DNA of 64,000 nt from JBEIQE01 sp040376705 (lineage in GTDB: Bacteria; Pseudomonadota; Alphaproteobacteria; UBA2400): NCBI GenBank assembly GCA_040376705.1, contig JBEIQE010000003.1:62001-126000 (forward strand). The letters are read 5' to 3'. This document shows positions 51,020-59,585 of the stretch, one piece after another. The notes beneath the pieces were generated by a model. The model had not been told where the DNA came from and did no database searches. It saw only the letters and a list, made by a program, of their open reading frames with translations. The position numbers and the translations under genes were made by a program. Numbering within the stretch: the stretch's first letter is position 1; each line of letters begins with the position of its first letter.

Positions 51020-52078
51020 CTAGTTTGCTTGTCTTATCCGCAGGTCCGCAATCAGCGGCAGATGTGCCGTGCCCGCAAATGCAGGGCCAGCTTTGATCTC
51101 ATGGAAGAAGATATCCCGCGGCTTGCTATACGGGATACTGAGCAGGACATGCTGTGTCGGCAGGCCCAGCATGCCAAGGCTGCCCGGCCAGGTTGCCGGA
51201 ACCAGCACTGACGATGGCTGCAGGTTGGGCAGCAGGCGAAGCGGCTCAAAGCCGGACGACCATGGCGTGGCGTTCAGATCGCCCACAATCAGCGTCGGCA
51301 TGGTGGTGGTTTGCGCGATGGCTGATAACTGCGCAAGGTAGAGATCGCGCGCACGGCTATCCTCGCCGCCCCCCGGCGGGTTGGGGTGGGCAGCTACCAG
51401 AATAATGCGGCCAATCGGGGTTTCCATTTCAGCCGACAGGCTGGGCAGGCTGCGTGGCCCGGCAACGCTGCTCTCGGTCTTGTCCATAGGGAAGCGGCTA
51501 AGAATTGCCAGGCCATACTCGGTAGTATGGTCGGCCATATTCTGATACGGCATGCTGCCAATCAGCTTATCAAGCATCGGTAGCCAGGCGCGGTTGGCCT
51601 GCACGAGCACCAGAATATCCGGCTGCTGGGCTGTTACCCATTCGACGAAACCACGGTCATCGGCACGCATTTGATCTACGTTAAGTGTAATCACGCGCAG
51701 GTGGCCGGGCGGCATCGGCATGGCATTGGCCGTATTGTTAATCCCTGTAACCGAAGACGTGATGATGAGGATGTTAAGTGCAACGCCAGCAACGGCCATG
51801 CTCAGGCGCAGCCAGTCGCCCATGATGATGAAGATGATAGCCATCAGGCTGAGGGCCGCCGCCAGATGCAGGCGGGGGTGGGCAAAGTAGTCGGCCCACC
51901 AGAACATGCGACCCATCAGGCCCAGAATGCTGAGCGTCATGAGCAAATAAAGCGCCATGCGGGCATAAGCGGGCCAGTGCGAGGGCTGCTTTTGCCCGGT
52001 TAAATCTGATGGAGTTTCGGCGTGTGTCGGTGCCGCTTCAGGTGAGGGCTGACCCTCGCTGGAAATGTCGTCGCTCAA
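51020..52078 (-). CDS. Endonuclease/exonuclease/phosphatase-family membrane protein
   Basis: A 352-residue protein with three N-terminal membrane segments (about 35-125) and an EEP-fold domain outside the membrane. Fold blocks are LRVITLNVDQMRADDRGF, PDILVLVQANRAWLPML, YGLAILSRFPMD, VAAHPNPPGG and IVGDLNATPWSSGF. In classic EEP enzymes the second block ends in a metal-binding Glu (LQE) and the last in Asp-His; here these read QAN and TAH, so two catalytic positions look altered. It may be an inactive or specialised member. Convergent with the 50597 gene by 4 bases. Confidence 0.7.
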   Translation of the reverse strand: MSDDISSEGQPSPEAAPTHAETPSDLTGQKQPSHWPAYARMALYLLMTLSILGLMGRMFWWADYFAHPRLHLAAALSLMAIIFIIMGDWLRLSMAVAGVALNILIITSSVTGINNTANAMPMPPGHLRVITLNVDQMRADDRGFVEWVTAQQPDILVLVQANRAWLPMLDKLIGSMPYQNMADHTTEYGLAILSRFPMDKTESSVAGPRSLPSLSAEMETPIGRIILVAAHPNPPGGGEDSRARDLYLAQLSAIAQTTTMPTLIVGDLNATPWSSGFEPLRLLPNLQPSSVLVPATWPGSLGMLGLPTQHVLLSIPYSKPRDIFFHEIKAGPAFAGTAHLPLIADLRIRQAN

Positions 52079-52226
52079 ATCAGTCCCCGTATAATCCTTT
52101 AGCTCTTACCCATACGCGCGGCTCAGGGCAATCCCTTCACGGCATTATGGGGCGGCTTATCTCACAGAGTGGCCTTTCTGCATTAAAACAGGGTTATTTT
52201 TAAAAACTTTTACGATGAACGGATTA

Positions 52227-52254
52227 TTGACCATTAACGATTCGCGCCTATTAT
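52227..52254 (+). promoter_or_regulatory. Sigma-70 type promoter for lpd
   Basis: TTGACC (52227-52232), 16-base spacer, TATTAT (52249-52254); the lpd ATG is at 52282. Same spacing and -10 as the proposed sdh promoter. Confidence 0.6.
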
Positions 52255-52257
52255 GCG

Positions 52258-52273
52258 CCTGAATTCATTCAGG
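52258..52273 (+). promoter_or_regulatory. Palindrome at the lpd transcription start, overlapping the ribosome site
   Basis: CCTGAAT (52258-52264), centre TC, ATTCAGG (52267-52273): perfect 7-base arms. The right arm includes the first bases of AGGAG, the lpd ribosome site. It could be an operator; the 2-base centre is too small for a good RNA hairpin. Confidence 0.4.
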
Positions 52274-52281
52274 AGATTAAT

Positions 52282-53673
52282 ATGGCTTCTTCTTACGACC
52301 TTATTGTTATCGGCGCCGGTCCCGGCGGTTATGTGGCGGCTATTCGCGCGGCACAATTGGGTATGAAAGTCGCCTGCGCCGAGAAAAGCGCTACTCTGGG
52401 GGGTACCTGCCTTAATGTCGGCTGCATTCCCTCCAAGGCGTTGCTCACCTCGTCGCACAAGTTTGAAGAGGCCAAGGCCCACCTTGGCGCGCATGGCGTT
52501 GTCGTTGGCGATGTGAAGCTCGACCTCAAGGCCATGATGGGGCACAAGAGCAAAGTTGTATCGGACAACACCAAGGGTATCGAGTTCCTGTTCAAGAAGA
52601 ACAAGGTTGATTGGCTCAAGGGTGAAGCCACCATCACAGCCCCGGGTCAGGTCAAGGTTGCGGGCGAGACTTATGCTACCAAGAACATCCTCATCGCGAC
52701 CGGTTCGGAGAGCATGCCGCTCAAGGGTGTGGATGTAGATGAGAAGCAGATCGTTACCTCAACCGGTGCGCTTGAGCTCGAGAAGGTGCCTGCTCATATG
52801 GTGGTTATTGGTGGCGGTGTGATTGGCCTTGAGCTGGGTTCGGTCTGGTCGCGTCTCGGTGCCAAGGTAACTGTGGTTGAATTCCTTGATCGTATCCTGC
52901 CCGGCATGGATAGCGAAGTGGTCAAGCAGTTCCACCGCATCCTCGAGAAGCAGGGCATGACCTTCAAGCTCGGCAGCAAGGTAACTGCCGCCAAGAAGGA
53001 TAAGTCTGGTGTTACGCTTACAGTTGAGCCGGCCAAGGGCGGGGCAGCTGAAGAACTGAAGGCAGATGTTGTACTGTTGGCCATCGGCCGCCGTGCGTTC
53101 ACCGGCAGCCTTGGCCTCGATAAGGTTGGCGTGGTGTGCGATGAGCGTGGCCGCGTGAAGGTGGACGCTTTGTACCAGAGCAACGTTGCCGGCATTTATG
53201 CGATTGGTGATGTCATCGTCGGTCCCATGCTGGCGCACAAGGCAGAAGACGAGGGCGTGGCGGTGGTCGAGCTGCTCGCAGGCCAGCATGGTCATGTGAA
53301 TTACGAAGCCATTCCGGGCGTGGTTTATACCCACCCCGAAGTTGCCAATGTCGGTGCCAGCGAGGACCAGCTGAAAGAGGCGGGCATCGCCTATAAGGCA
53401 GGTAAGTTCCCCTTCACCGCCAATGGCCGCGCCCGCGCCATGAACGAGACTGATGGCTTCGTGAAGGTGCTGGCCGATGCCACCACCGACCGCCTGCTGG
53501 GCGTGCATATTGTGGGCCCCGAGGCCGGTACCATGATTGCTGAAGCGGTAGCGGTGATGGAATTTGGCGGATCTGCCGAGGATTTGGGCCGGATTTGCCA
53601 TGCGCATCCCACCCTTAACGAAGCCGTTAAGGAAGCTGCTCTGGCGGTAGCCGGCAGGCCCATACATATTTAA
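52282..53673 (+). CDS. lpd: Dihydrolipoamide dehydrogenase (E3)
   Basis: A 463-residue flavoprotein that reoxidises dihydrolipoyl groups of SucB (and of pyruvate dehydrogenase). FAD-binding DLIVIGAGPGGYVAAI is at residues 5-20, the redox disulphide is in GGTCLNVGCIPSKALL, the NAD site is VVIGGGVIGLELGSVW, and the C-terminal active-site His-Glu is in HAHPTLNEAVKEAAL. Own promoter at 52227-52254 and own ribosome site (AGGAG). Several unrelated genes lie between it and sucB. Confidence 0.98.
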   Translation: MASSYDLIVIGAGPGGYVAAIRAAQLGMKVACAEKSATLGGTCLNVGCIPSKALLTSSHKFEEAKAHLGAHGVVVGDVKLDLKAMMGHKSKVVSDNTKGIEFLFKKNKVDWLKGEATITAPGQVKVAGETYATKNILIATGSESMPLKGVDVDEKQIVTSTGALELEKVPAHMVVIGGGVIGLELGSVWSRLGAKVTVVEFLDRILPGMDSEVVKQFHRILEKQGMTFKLGSKVTAAKKDKSGVTLTVEPAKGGAAEELKADVVLLAIGRRAFTGSLGLDKVGVVCDERGRVKVDALYQSNVAGIYAIGDVIVGPMLAHKAEDEGVAVVELLAGQHGHVNYEAIPGVVYTHPEVANVGASEDQLKEAGIAYKAGKFPFTANGRARAMNETDGFVKVLADATTDRLLGVHIVGPEAGTMIAEAVAVMEFGGSAEDLGRICHAHPTLNEAVKEAALAVAGRPIHI

Positions 53674-53690
53674 TAAAATGCTTGATGTTG

Positions 53691-53718
53691 TCGGGGGCAG
53701 TTAGCATACTGCCCCCGA
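53691..53718 (+). terminator. Hairpin after lpd
   Basis: TCGGGGGCAGT (53691-53701), loop TAGCAT, ACTGCCCCCGA (53708-53718): a perfect 11-bp stem 18 bases after lpd. No T run follows; likely terminator or 3' stabiliser. Confidence 0.6.
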
Positions 53719-53759
53719 AGCATATATGAAGCGACCAACTGGTCATTTTTGAGGGCGGC

Positions 53760-54455
53760 ATGCAACCAGCCTCCGGCGAAGCAGTTCTATCCCCAGTCAG
53801 GCTGAAGCATCCAGCCTACAGCCGCTTGGCTGCCGAATTTGAAGAAATCCGCCCGCTGTTCCGTACCGGTGCTCTCGACATGCTGCTCGATGCCTATGCC
53901 GAGCCCGGCCGTCACTACCACAATGCCAGCCACATGGTCATGCTGCTACGTCTCTTCAGCAAGCTGCGCGATCTGGCGAATGACCCGATTGCGGTTAAGG
54001 CTGCCATCTTCTTCCACGATGCGATCTATCATATTCCGGTCGACCCGCAGTATCCGCCCTCGCGCGATAATGAAGAGCGCAGCGTCAAGCTCATGAATAT
54101 GCAGGCTACCAACCCCGAGCATAAATCACTGCTCAAGGCGGCGCATATCATCCGCACTACAGCTAACCACACCCCGGGTTGGGATATGGATACCCGCTTG
54201 ATGCACGATATCGACCTTTCGATTCTGGCCAGCAGCCGCAAGCGCTATGCCCGTTATGAACAGGAAGTTCGCCTCGAGTACGAGATTTACCCGCTGGCGC
54301 TGTATACACCTGCGCGCCTTGGCCAGCTGCGCGCCTTCATCGAGCGCCGCCGCATCTTTACCCTGCCGGGTCTTGGGGTTGTGTGGGATAGCCGTGCGCG
54401 CACCAATCTGGCCTGGGCGATTGACCATCTGGCCCAAGGCCGGGTACCGGCCTGA
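53760..54455 (+). CDS. HD-domain-like predicted metal-dependent phosphohydrolase
   Basis: A 231-residue protein with the helical HD pattern: RHYHNASHMVMLL (His-Asn-x-x-His), AAIFFHDAIYH (His-Asp) and, further on, HDIDLSILAS. These fit a metal-binding phosphohydrolase of the HD superfamily, of the type described as predicted metal-dependent HD proteins. The substrate is unknown. GAGGGC lies 4 bases before the ATG, an unusually short spacing. Confidence 0.68.
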   Translation: MQPASGEAVLSPVRLKHPAYSRLAAEFEEIRPLFRTGALDMLLDAYAEPGRHYHNASHMVMLLRLFSKLRDLANDPIAVKAAIFFHDAIYHIPVDPQYPPSRDNEERSVKLMNMQATNPEHKSLLKAAHIIRTTANHTPGWDMDTRLMHDIDLSILASSRKRYARYEQEVRLEYEIYPLALYTPARLGQLRAFIERRRIFTLPGLGVVWDSRARTNLAWAIDHLAQGRVPA

Positions 54456-54531
54456 TTATGGCAAATTTTTGGCATGTCGCGTGGCAACCTGTCACTCCCG
54501 TTCGGCCCACCCGCGGCCCTATAATGTGAGC

Positions 54532-54768
54532 ATGCAAAAGGTAGAAGTACAATCACTCGGATTTCATGTAGCGGCGCTCGCACTGCTGGCGCTTGGCGCC
54601 ATCATGGCTATTAGCATGAGCCGTGAGCCGGATGTGCTCATGGTCAAGGTTGATGGCGTGATGCAGGAAAGCCATGTCGTCGCCCGCGGCGCTGCCTGCA
54701 GCCGTACCAGCGGCGATTTGGAGATGAGTGAACCATCGCCTGTTCGTAACAGCTCTTATCCCAACTAA
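54532..54768 (+). CDS. Small single-span membrane protein
   Basis: A 78-residue protein with one membrane segment (FHVAALALLALGAIMAISM, about 11-29), then a short periplasmic or cytoplasmic tail with one Cys near residue 56. The ATG at 54532 is chosen; the longer frame from 54247 only mirrors the preceding gene in another frame. It overlaps the 3' end of xerC by 4 bases. No family recognised. Confidence 0.5.
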   Translation: MQKVEVQSLGFHVAALALLALGAIMAISMSREPDVLMVKVDGVMQESHVVARGAACSRTSGDLEMSEPSPVRNSSYPN

Positions 54769-55664
54769 ACCTTGGCCTTAGAACGTGGGTGCGCTTTTTC
54801 GTGCACCGCGATCAGCTGCTCGGTATCCACATCTGTATAACGCTGGGTAGTGGAGAGCGAGGCGTGGCCAAGCAGTTCCTGAATCACGCGCAAGTCGGCC
54901 CCACTGCCTAACAGCTGGGTGGCAAACGTATGGCGCAGCGCATGCGGGGTGGTGTGTTCCGGCAGGCTCAGCTGTGCGCGCAGCTTGCGCAGGCAGAGCT
55001 GGGCCACGCTGGCGTTCAACCTGTCGCCGCGTGCACCGATAAACAGCGGCACATGGTCAGGCGGGTTATCTCTGGCCTTGATATACTCGGCCAGCACGCT
55101 CCGTACTTCAGGCAGGAGTGGGACCTGGCGTTGCTTGCGGCCTTTACCGGTTACGGTCACGACATCAGCCGTGGCATCGCCCACATTCAGGCTCAAGGCC
55201 TCCGAGATACGCAGACCTGCGCCATACAGCAGCGTATGCAGCGCCAGGTCGCGCTTGCGCATCCATGTAGCAGCTTCCACATTTAGCAGCTCATTCACTT
55301 CATTCACGCTTAAGGCCTTGGGGAGCGGCAGTACATGCTTGGGCCTGCGCAGTAATGTAATGGCCGAGTTGAAGCTGCCGGTTTCGCGCCCGGCCCATTT
55401 GTAAAAACTGCGCAGGGCGGAAACGGCATGCGCACGGCTGGCTGCACTTTGGGTGGTGTTTAAATAAGCCAGCCAGCTCCGCAGGAACGGCAGGTCAACC
55501 GCCATCAGGCTTGTGTCGTCGGGCGCTTCGCCCGCATGGCTTTTGTAGAACTGGACGAAGACATCCAGCGTCCGGTGGTAGTTCTTGATGGTGCCGGGTG
55601 ACAGTTGCCGCTCATCCCTCAGAACACACAGCCATCTGGCGATGAGGGATGGCAGTTCGCTCAC
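54765..55664 (-). CDS. xerC: Tyrosine recombinase XerC
   Basis: A 299-residue site-specific recombinase. The N-terminal SAM-like core-binding domain (about 1-88) and the catalytic domain are present: Arg in GAGLRISEALSLN, Lys in VTGKGRKQRQVPLL, His-x-x-Arg in HALRHTFATQL, His in LLGHASL and the nucleophile Tyr in STTQRYTDVD. With XerD it resolves chromosome dimers at dif. It overlaps the upstream DUF484 gene by 4 bases, a common pairing. No dif site was recognised in the window. Confidence 0.92.
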   Translation of the reverse strand: MSELPSLIARWLCVLRDERQLSPGTIKNYHRTLDVFVQFYKSHAGEAPDDTSLMAVDLPFLRSWLAYLNTTQSAASRAHAVSALRSFYKWAGRETGSFNSAITLLRRPKHVLPLPKALSVNEVNELLNVEAATWMRKRDLALHTLLYGAGLRISEALSLNVGDATADVVTVTGKGRKQRQVPLLPEVRSVLAEYIKARDNPPDHVPLFIGARGDRLNASVAQLCLRKLRAQLSLPEHTTPHALRHTFATQLLGSGADLRVIQELLGHASLSTTQRYTDVDTEQLIAVHEKAHPRSKAKV

Positions 55665-56341
55665 GGCAGCAGCTGTGCCAGACGGCGGCTGACAATACCC
55701 GCGAGGAACGCGATGAAGTCAGTCGCCTGATCGGGGCTGAACCACTCAGGGTCATGGCTGCCAAAGGCGATCACGCCCAGCGGCTGGTGCTGGCCGGCTT
55801 CAACCCGCAGCAAGGCGAGGGAGCGCATGGCATTGGCATCCACCCCAAACAGCTCGGCATGCGGCGCCGCGTAAGACTGCAGCAAGGTGTCAGCAGGGCC
55901 AAGCCAGTGGTCAAGCAGGCCGGGGGCGAGGCGGGCCACACTCTGCGGGAGGGCCAGATCATCGCTCTCAATCGCCAGTACAGCGCGGTCGACGCCGCAA
56001 AGGGCGGGAATTTCATCGCTGATCATGGCGGCTAGCTGCTCAAGGCTGCGGGCTTCGGTCAAACGAAGGGCGGCACCGAGAATGCGGCCGATGTTCATGT
56101 CGTTTTCATGGCCAACGGCGATCAGCGCCTGCTGGTCTTCACGCAAACGCTCAACCTGACCCTTCAGGCGCTGCACGAGAAAGCGCTGGAAGTCAGATAC
56201 GCTATCGCCCAGTTCGCGGCCGGGGGGGAGCAGGTGGTCGAGCACCGCGCCATGGCGAATGAGGAAATCGGGATGCTGCATCAGGTAATCGGCAACTTCT
56301 GTTTCGCTCAGCGTTACTTCATCAACTGGATTAATCGACAT
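55661..56341 (-). CDS. DUF484 family protein
   Basis: A 226-residue protein with LSETEVADYLMQHPDFLIRH near the N-terminus, the family hallmark, and a GAF-like second half (GVDRAVLAIESDDL, LALLRVEAGQHQPLGVIAFG). Function unknown; usually encoded just upstream of xerC, as here, with a 4-base overlap. Confidence 0.85.
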   Translation of the reverse strand: MSINPVDEVTLSETEVADYLMQHPDFLIRHGAVLDHLLPPGRELGDSVSDFQRFLVQRLKGQVERLREDQQALIAVGHENDMNIGRILGAALRLTEARSLEQLAAMISDEIPALCGVDRAVLAIESDDLALPQSVARLAPGLLDHWLGPADTLLQSYAAPHAELFGVDANAMRSLALLRVEAGQHQPLGVIAFGSHDPEWFSPDQATDFIAFLAGIVSRRLAQLLP

Positions 56342-56353
56342 GATGCATCCTCC

Positions 56354-57010
56354 CTAGAGAATCGTTTGGCCGGTTTTTTGCCAGTCTGCCACGAATTGCG
56401 CCAGACCTTTATCAGTAAGTGGGTGATGGTACAGCTGTTTGACGAGGGCAGGCGGCAGCGTAGCGACATGCGCACCGGCCAGTGCCGCTTCGCGCACGTG
56501 TTGCGGGTGACGAATCGAAGCGGCCAGAACCTCAGTCCCGAACTCGGGGTAGTTACCATATATATGTACGATCTCGCGCACCAGCTGCATGCCGTCCTGT
56601 GAGATGTCATCGAGTCGGCCGATGAACGGGGAGATGAAGGTGGCGCCAGCCTTGGCAGCCAGCAGTGCCTGATTGACCGAGAAGCAGAGGGTGACATTCA
56701 CCTGCGTGCCTTCGCCGGACAGGATCTTGCAAACCTTAAGGCCTGCCGGGGTGAGGGGAACCTTCACCGCTACATTAGGCGCAATTTTGGCCAGTTTCTG
56801 GCCTTCTTTAAGCATCGTCTCAAAGTCAGTCGCGGCAACTTCAGCACTTACGGGGCCTTCAATCACTTCGCAGATTTCGGCAATCACTTCGAGGAACTTG
56901 CGGCCCGACTTCATGATGAGGCTGGGGTTGGTGGTCACGCCGTCAATCAAACCGGTATCGGCCAGCTCGCGAATTTCGCTGATCTCTGCCGTGTCGATAA
57001 AGAACTTCAT
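56354..57010 (-). CDS. tal: Transaldolase, small TalC/Fsa type
   Basis: A 218-residue protein of the short transaldolase/fructose-6-phosphate aldolase family. KFFIDTAEISEIRELADTGL begins the protein, GVTTNPSLI follows, the Schiff-base Lys is in NVAVKVPLT, and FISPFIGRLDD and REAALAGAHVATLPP complete the barrel. The start at 57010 gives the normal family N-terminus; a longer frame to 57079 overlaps priA. It acts in the pentose phosphate pathway. Divergent from priA with 46 bases between. Confidence 0.93.
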   Translation of the reverse strand: MKFFIDTAEISEIRELADTGLIDGVTTNPSLIMKSGRKFLEVIAEICEVIEGPVSAEVAATDFETMLKEGQKLAKIAPNVAVKVPLTPAGLKVCKILSGEGTQVNVTLCFSVNQALLAAKAGATFISPFIGRLDDISQDGMQLVREIVHIYGNYPEFGTEVLAASIRHPQHVREAALAGAHVATLPPALVKQLYHHPLTDKGLAQFVADWQKTGQTIL

Positions 57011-57056
57011 AAGCTGAATCCTTAGAGCCAGAATGTACTTATGATATGGTGTAGCC

Positions 57057-59252
57057 ATGATTGCAGACTCTGACAACAATCCTGTTGATGTGGTGCAGGT
57101 GCTGGTGCCCAGCCCGGTCGATCGCGCGTTCGACTATGCGGTGCCGCATGGCATGAATCTTGTCGCCGGCGATTATGTTGTGGTGCCGATGATGGGCCGT
57201 AAGCTCACTGGCGTGGTGTGGAGTGTTAACCCGCCTGAGGTAGCCATCGCAAAAATTAAGAAAGTGGTGAGCCGCCTTGAAGTGCCACGCATGGATAGTA
57301 CGCTTCGCCAGTTTATTGACTGGGTAGCTGCCTATACGCTGCAACCACTGGGCAGTGTCTTGAAACTTTCTATCACGGTTGATTCAGCTCAAGTCGCTAA
57401 ACTGCAGCCGCATTATCTTGTAAACGAGCCTATCCCGCCGGGCGTTAAAATCACCGCACCGCGCCGCCGCGTGCTCGATGCGCTGTCGGATGGCCTGCCC
57501 ATGACCGTGCCAGCCTTGGCCAAAGCGGCAGCCTGCACCGCCGGCGTGGTACGCGCACTTATAAAAGAAGGCCTGCTAACTGAAGCTGAGGTCGGGGAAG
57601 TGCCGCATGATGCACCGGACCCCGAGGTGCATGGCCCGGTTCTTTCTGCAGCGCAGCAAAAAGCGGCGGATGATCTGGTGGCGCGGGTGAAGGACGGCAA
57701 GTTCAGTGTCACCTTATTAGAAGGTGTTACCGGCTCGGGTAAAACCGAGGTCTTTGCCCATGCTATCAGGGCGGCACTCAACCGCGGTGAGCAGGTGCTG
57801 GTGCTCATGCCCGAAATCGCCCTGACGGTGCAGATGCTTTCGCGCTTTCGCGATCTGTTCGGAGCCGAGCCGATTCAGTGGCATAGCGAGCTCGCCAAAG
57901 GCGCGCGGCAGAAGGCATGGCGCGCGGCTGCCAATGGTGCTGGCCGCCTTATCATTGGCGCAAGATCCGCACTTTTCCTGCCCTTTCACAAGCTTGGCCT
58001 TATTGTTGTCGATGAAGAACATGACGGTGCCTACAAGCAGGATGAGGGCGTAACCTACCATGCCCGTGACATGGCGGTGGTGCGGGCGCGTTTGCATAAT
58101 GCACCGATCATCCTTAGCTCGGCCACGCCATCCATCGAGACCTGCGTGAATGTGGAAGAGGGCCGTTATGGCAAGGTCATGCTCCCTGACCGCCATAAAG
58201 GTGTGCCGCTACCAACCGTTCAGCTTATCGATTTGCTAAAAGACAAGCTGCCACGTGGCCGTTGGCTGGCAGATAAGGTTACCGAGTCGATAACCAAGAC
58301 CTTGAGTCGGGGTGAACAGACTCTGCTGTTCCTCAACCGCAGAGGTTACGCTCCTTTAACCATATGCCGTACATGCGGTCATCGTGTGACCTGTCCCAAC
58401 TGCACAGCATGGCTGGTTGAGCATCGCTCTGGCCCCAGCAAAGGGCAGCTCATGTGTCACCACTGCGGACATCATGAAGTGTATCCCAAGGAGTGCCCCG
58501 AGTGTCATACGCCCGAGAGTCTCGCCCCATGCGGCCCCGGTGTAGAGCGCATAGAAGATGAGGTAAAATCGCTATTTCCTGAGGCTCGTACGCTTGTTGT
58601 TGCAAGCGATAGTCTGGGCGGATGGAAGCATGTACAGAACGCCATGGAGTCGATCACGCGCGGCGAAGTCGACATCATTATCGGTACGCAGATCATCGCC
58701 AAGGGACATCACTTCCCCATGCTCACACTTGTTGTTGGTGTTGATGCCGACCTTGGTCTTGATGGTGGTGATGTGCGTGCAGGCGAACGTACGTTCCAGT
58801 TGCTACAGCAAGTTGGTGGTCGTGCTGGTCGTGCAGAGCGTCCAGGTACTGTGTTGTTGCAGACACACTGTGCGAACAATTTTTTGTTTCAGACTCTTTC
58901 ACAGAATGACAGAGCAACGTTTGTTGAGCGTGAAATTGAAATGCGTGAGCGTCATCACTGGCCACCATTCGCACGTCTCGCTGCACTCATCATCACTGGC
59001 AAAGATCTTTTTCGTGTTGAACATGCAGCGCAAGAAATACGCAGAACATCGCCACAAGTTGATGGTGTCGAAATCTTTGGACCTGCACCAGCACCACTTG
59101 CAAAGTTGAAAGGCGAACATCGTTTGCGATTACTCGTGCGTGCTGATCGCGATAAAAAAATACAACCGCTCTTGCTTGCATGGCTTGGTGAGTTGCACTT
59201 GCCGAAAGGCGTTGCGCTTAAAATTGTTATCGACCCGTTCACATTTGTATGA
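57057..59252 (+). CDS. priA: Primosomal protein N', replication restart helicase PriA
   Basis: A 731-residue superfamily 2 helicase that reloads the replisome at stalled forks. Walker A is GVTGSGKTEVF, Walker B is VVDEEHDGAYK, and LFLNRRGYAP and the Zn-binding region (CRTCGHRVTCPNC, CHHCGHHEV, CPECHTPESLAPCG) follow. Domain order and length are normal. From about 58720 to the end codon use and composition change: line 58861-58920 is about 40% G+C by hand count, whereas line 57901-57960 is 70%, and Arg becomes almost all CGT. The protein itself stays intact, so the 3' third may come from recombination with a different lineage. Confidence 0.95.
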   Translation: MIADSDNNPVDVVQVLVPSPVDRAFDYAVPHGMNLVAGDYVVVPMMGRKLTGVVWSVNPPEVAIAKIKKVVSRLEVPRMDSTLRQFIDWVAAYTLQPLGSVLKLSITVDSAQVAKLQPHYLVNEPIPPGVKITAPRRRVLDALSDGLPMTVPALAKAAACTAGVVRALIKEGLLTEAEVGEVPHDAPDPEVHGPVLSAAQQKAADDLVARVKDGKFSVTLLEGVTGSGKTEVFAHAIRAALNRGEQVLVLMPEIALTVQMLSRFRDLFGAEPIQWHSELAKGARQKAWRAAANGAGRLIIGARSALFLPFHKLGLIVVDEEHDGAYKQDEGVTYHARDMAVVRARLHNAPIILSSATPSIETCVNVEEGRYGKVMLPDRHKGVPLPTVQLIDLLKDKLPRGRWLADKVTESITKTLSRGEQTLLFLNRRGYAPLTICRTCGHRVTCPNCTAWLVEHRSGPSKGQLMCHHCGHHEVYPKECPECHTPESLAPCGPGVERIEDEVKSLFPEARTLVVASDSLGGWKHVQNAMESITRGEVDIIIGTQIIAKGHHFPMLTLVVGVDADLGLDGGDVRAGERTFQLLQQVGGRAGRAERPGTVLLQTHCANNFLFQTLSQNDRATFVEREIEMRERHHWPPFARLAALIITGKDLFRVEHAAQEIRRTSPQVDGVEIFGPAPAPLAKLKGEHRLRLLVRADRDKKIQPLLLAWLGELHLPKGVALKIVIDPFTFV

Positions 59253-59317
59253 GATAAATTAATCCATGAGACGCGCTGTTGTGTTTCAGAGTGCAACTAC
59301 GAACCAAGGAGCATCCT

Positions 59318-59389
59318 ATGCCCGCGAAGAAGAAAGCAGCTGCTAAGAAGCCTGCCGCCAAGAAGAAGACGACAAAGAAGAAGATCTAA
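59318..59389 (+). CDS. Tiny Lys/Ala-rich histone H1-like peptide
   Basis: A 23-residue peptide, PAKKKAAAKKPAAKKKTTKK plus a final KI, with AAGGAG 7 bases before its ATG. The Lys-Ala-Ala-Lys pattern resembles the tails of bacterial histone H1-like proteins and could bind nucleic acid. It is much shorter than any such protein I know, so it may be a remnant or a real micropeptide. Two hairpins follow. Confidence 0.4.
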   Translation: MPAKKKAAAKKPAAKKKTTKKKI

Positions 59390-59408
59390 GTCGTTAATTC
59401 AAGGTTCT

Positions 59409-59432
59409 GCCACCGGTAGCAATACCGGTGGC
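59409..59432 (+). other. Hairpin after the Lys/Ala-rich peptide
   Basis: GCCACCGGT (59409-59417), loop AGCAAT, ACCGGTGGC (59424-59432): perfect 9-bp stem without a T run, directly before the terminator at 59439. Confidence 0.5.
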
Positions 59433-59438
59433 GACACA

Positions 59439-59469
59439 AGCCCCGCACCCACCGGTCGCGGGGCTTTTG
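59439..59469 (+). terminator. Rho-independent terminator
   Basis: AGCCCCGC (59439-59446), 11-base loop, GCGGGGCT (59458-59465) followed by TTTG. Ends the transcript carrying the tiny peptide and probably priA. Confidence 0.75.
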
Positions 59470-59585
59470 TTATCTGGCGCTCATCTAAAACGCGCTCATG
59501 CACGGTTTATGAGGCCCCTGCAGGCTTTAGTTGTTAATTTTTATTCATAATCATACTATTACCCCATTCACTCATGAGGTTGTGC

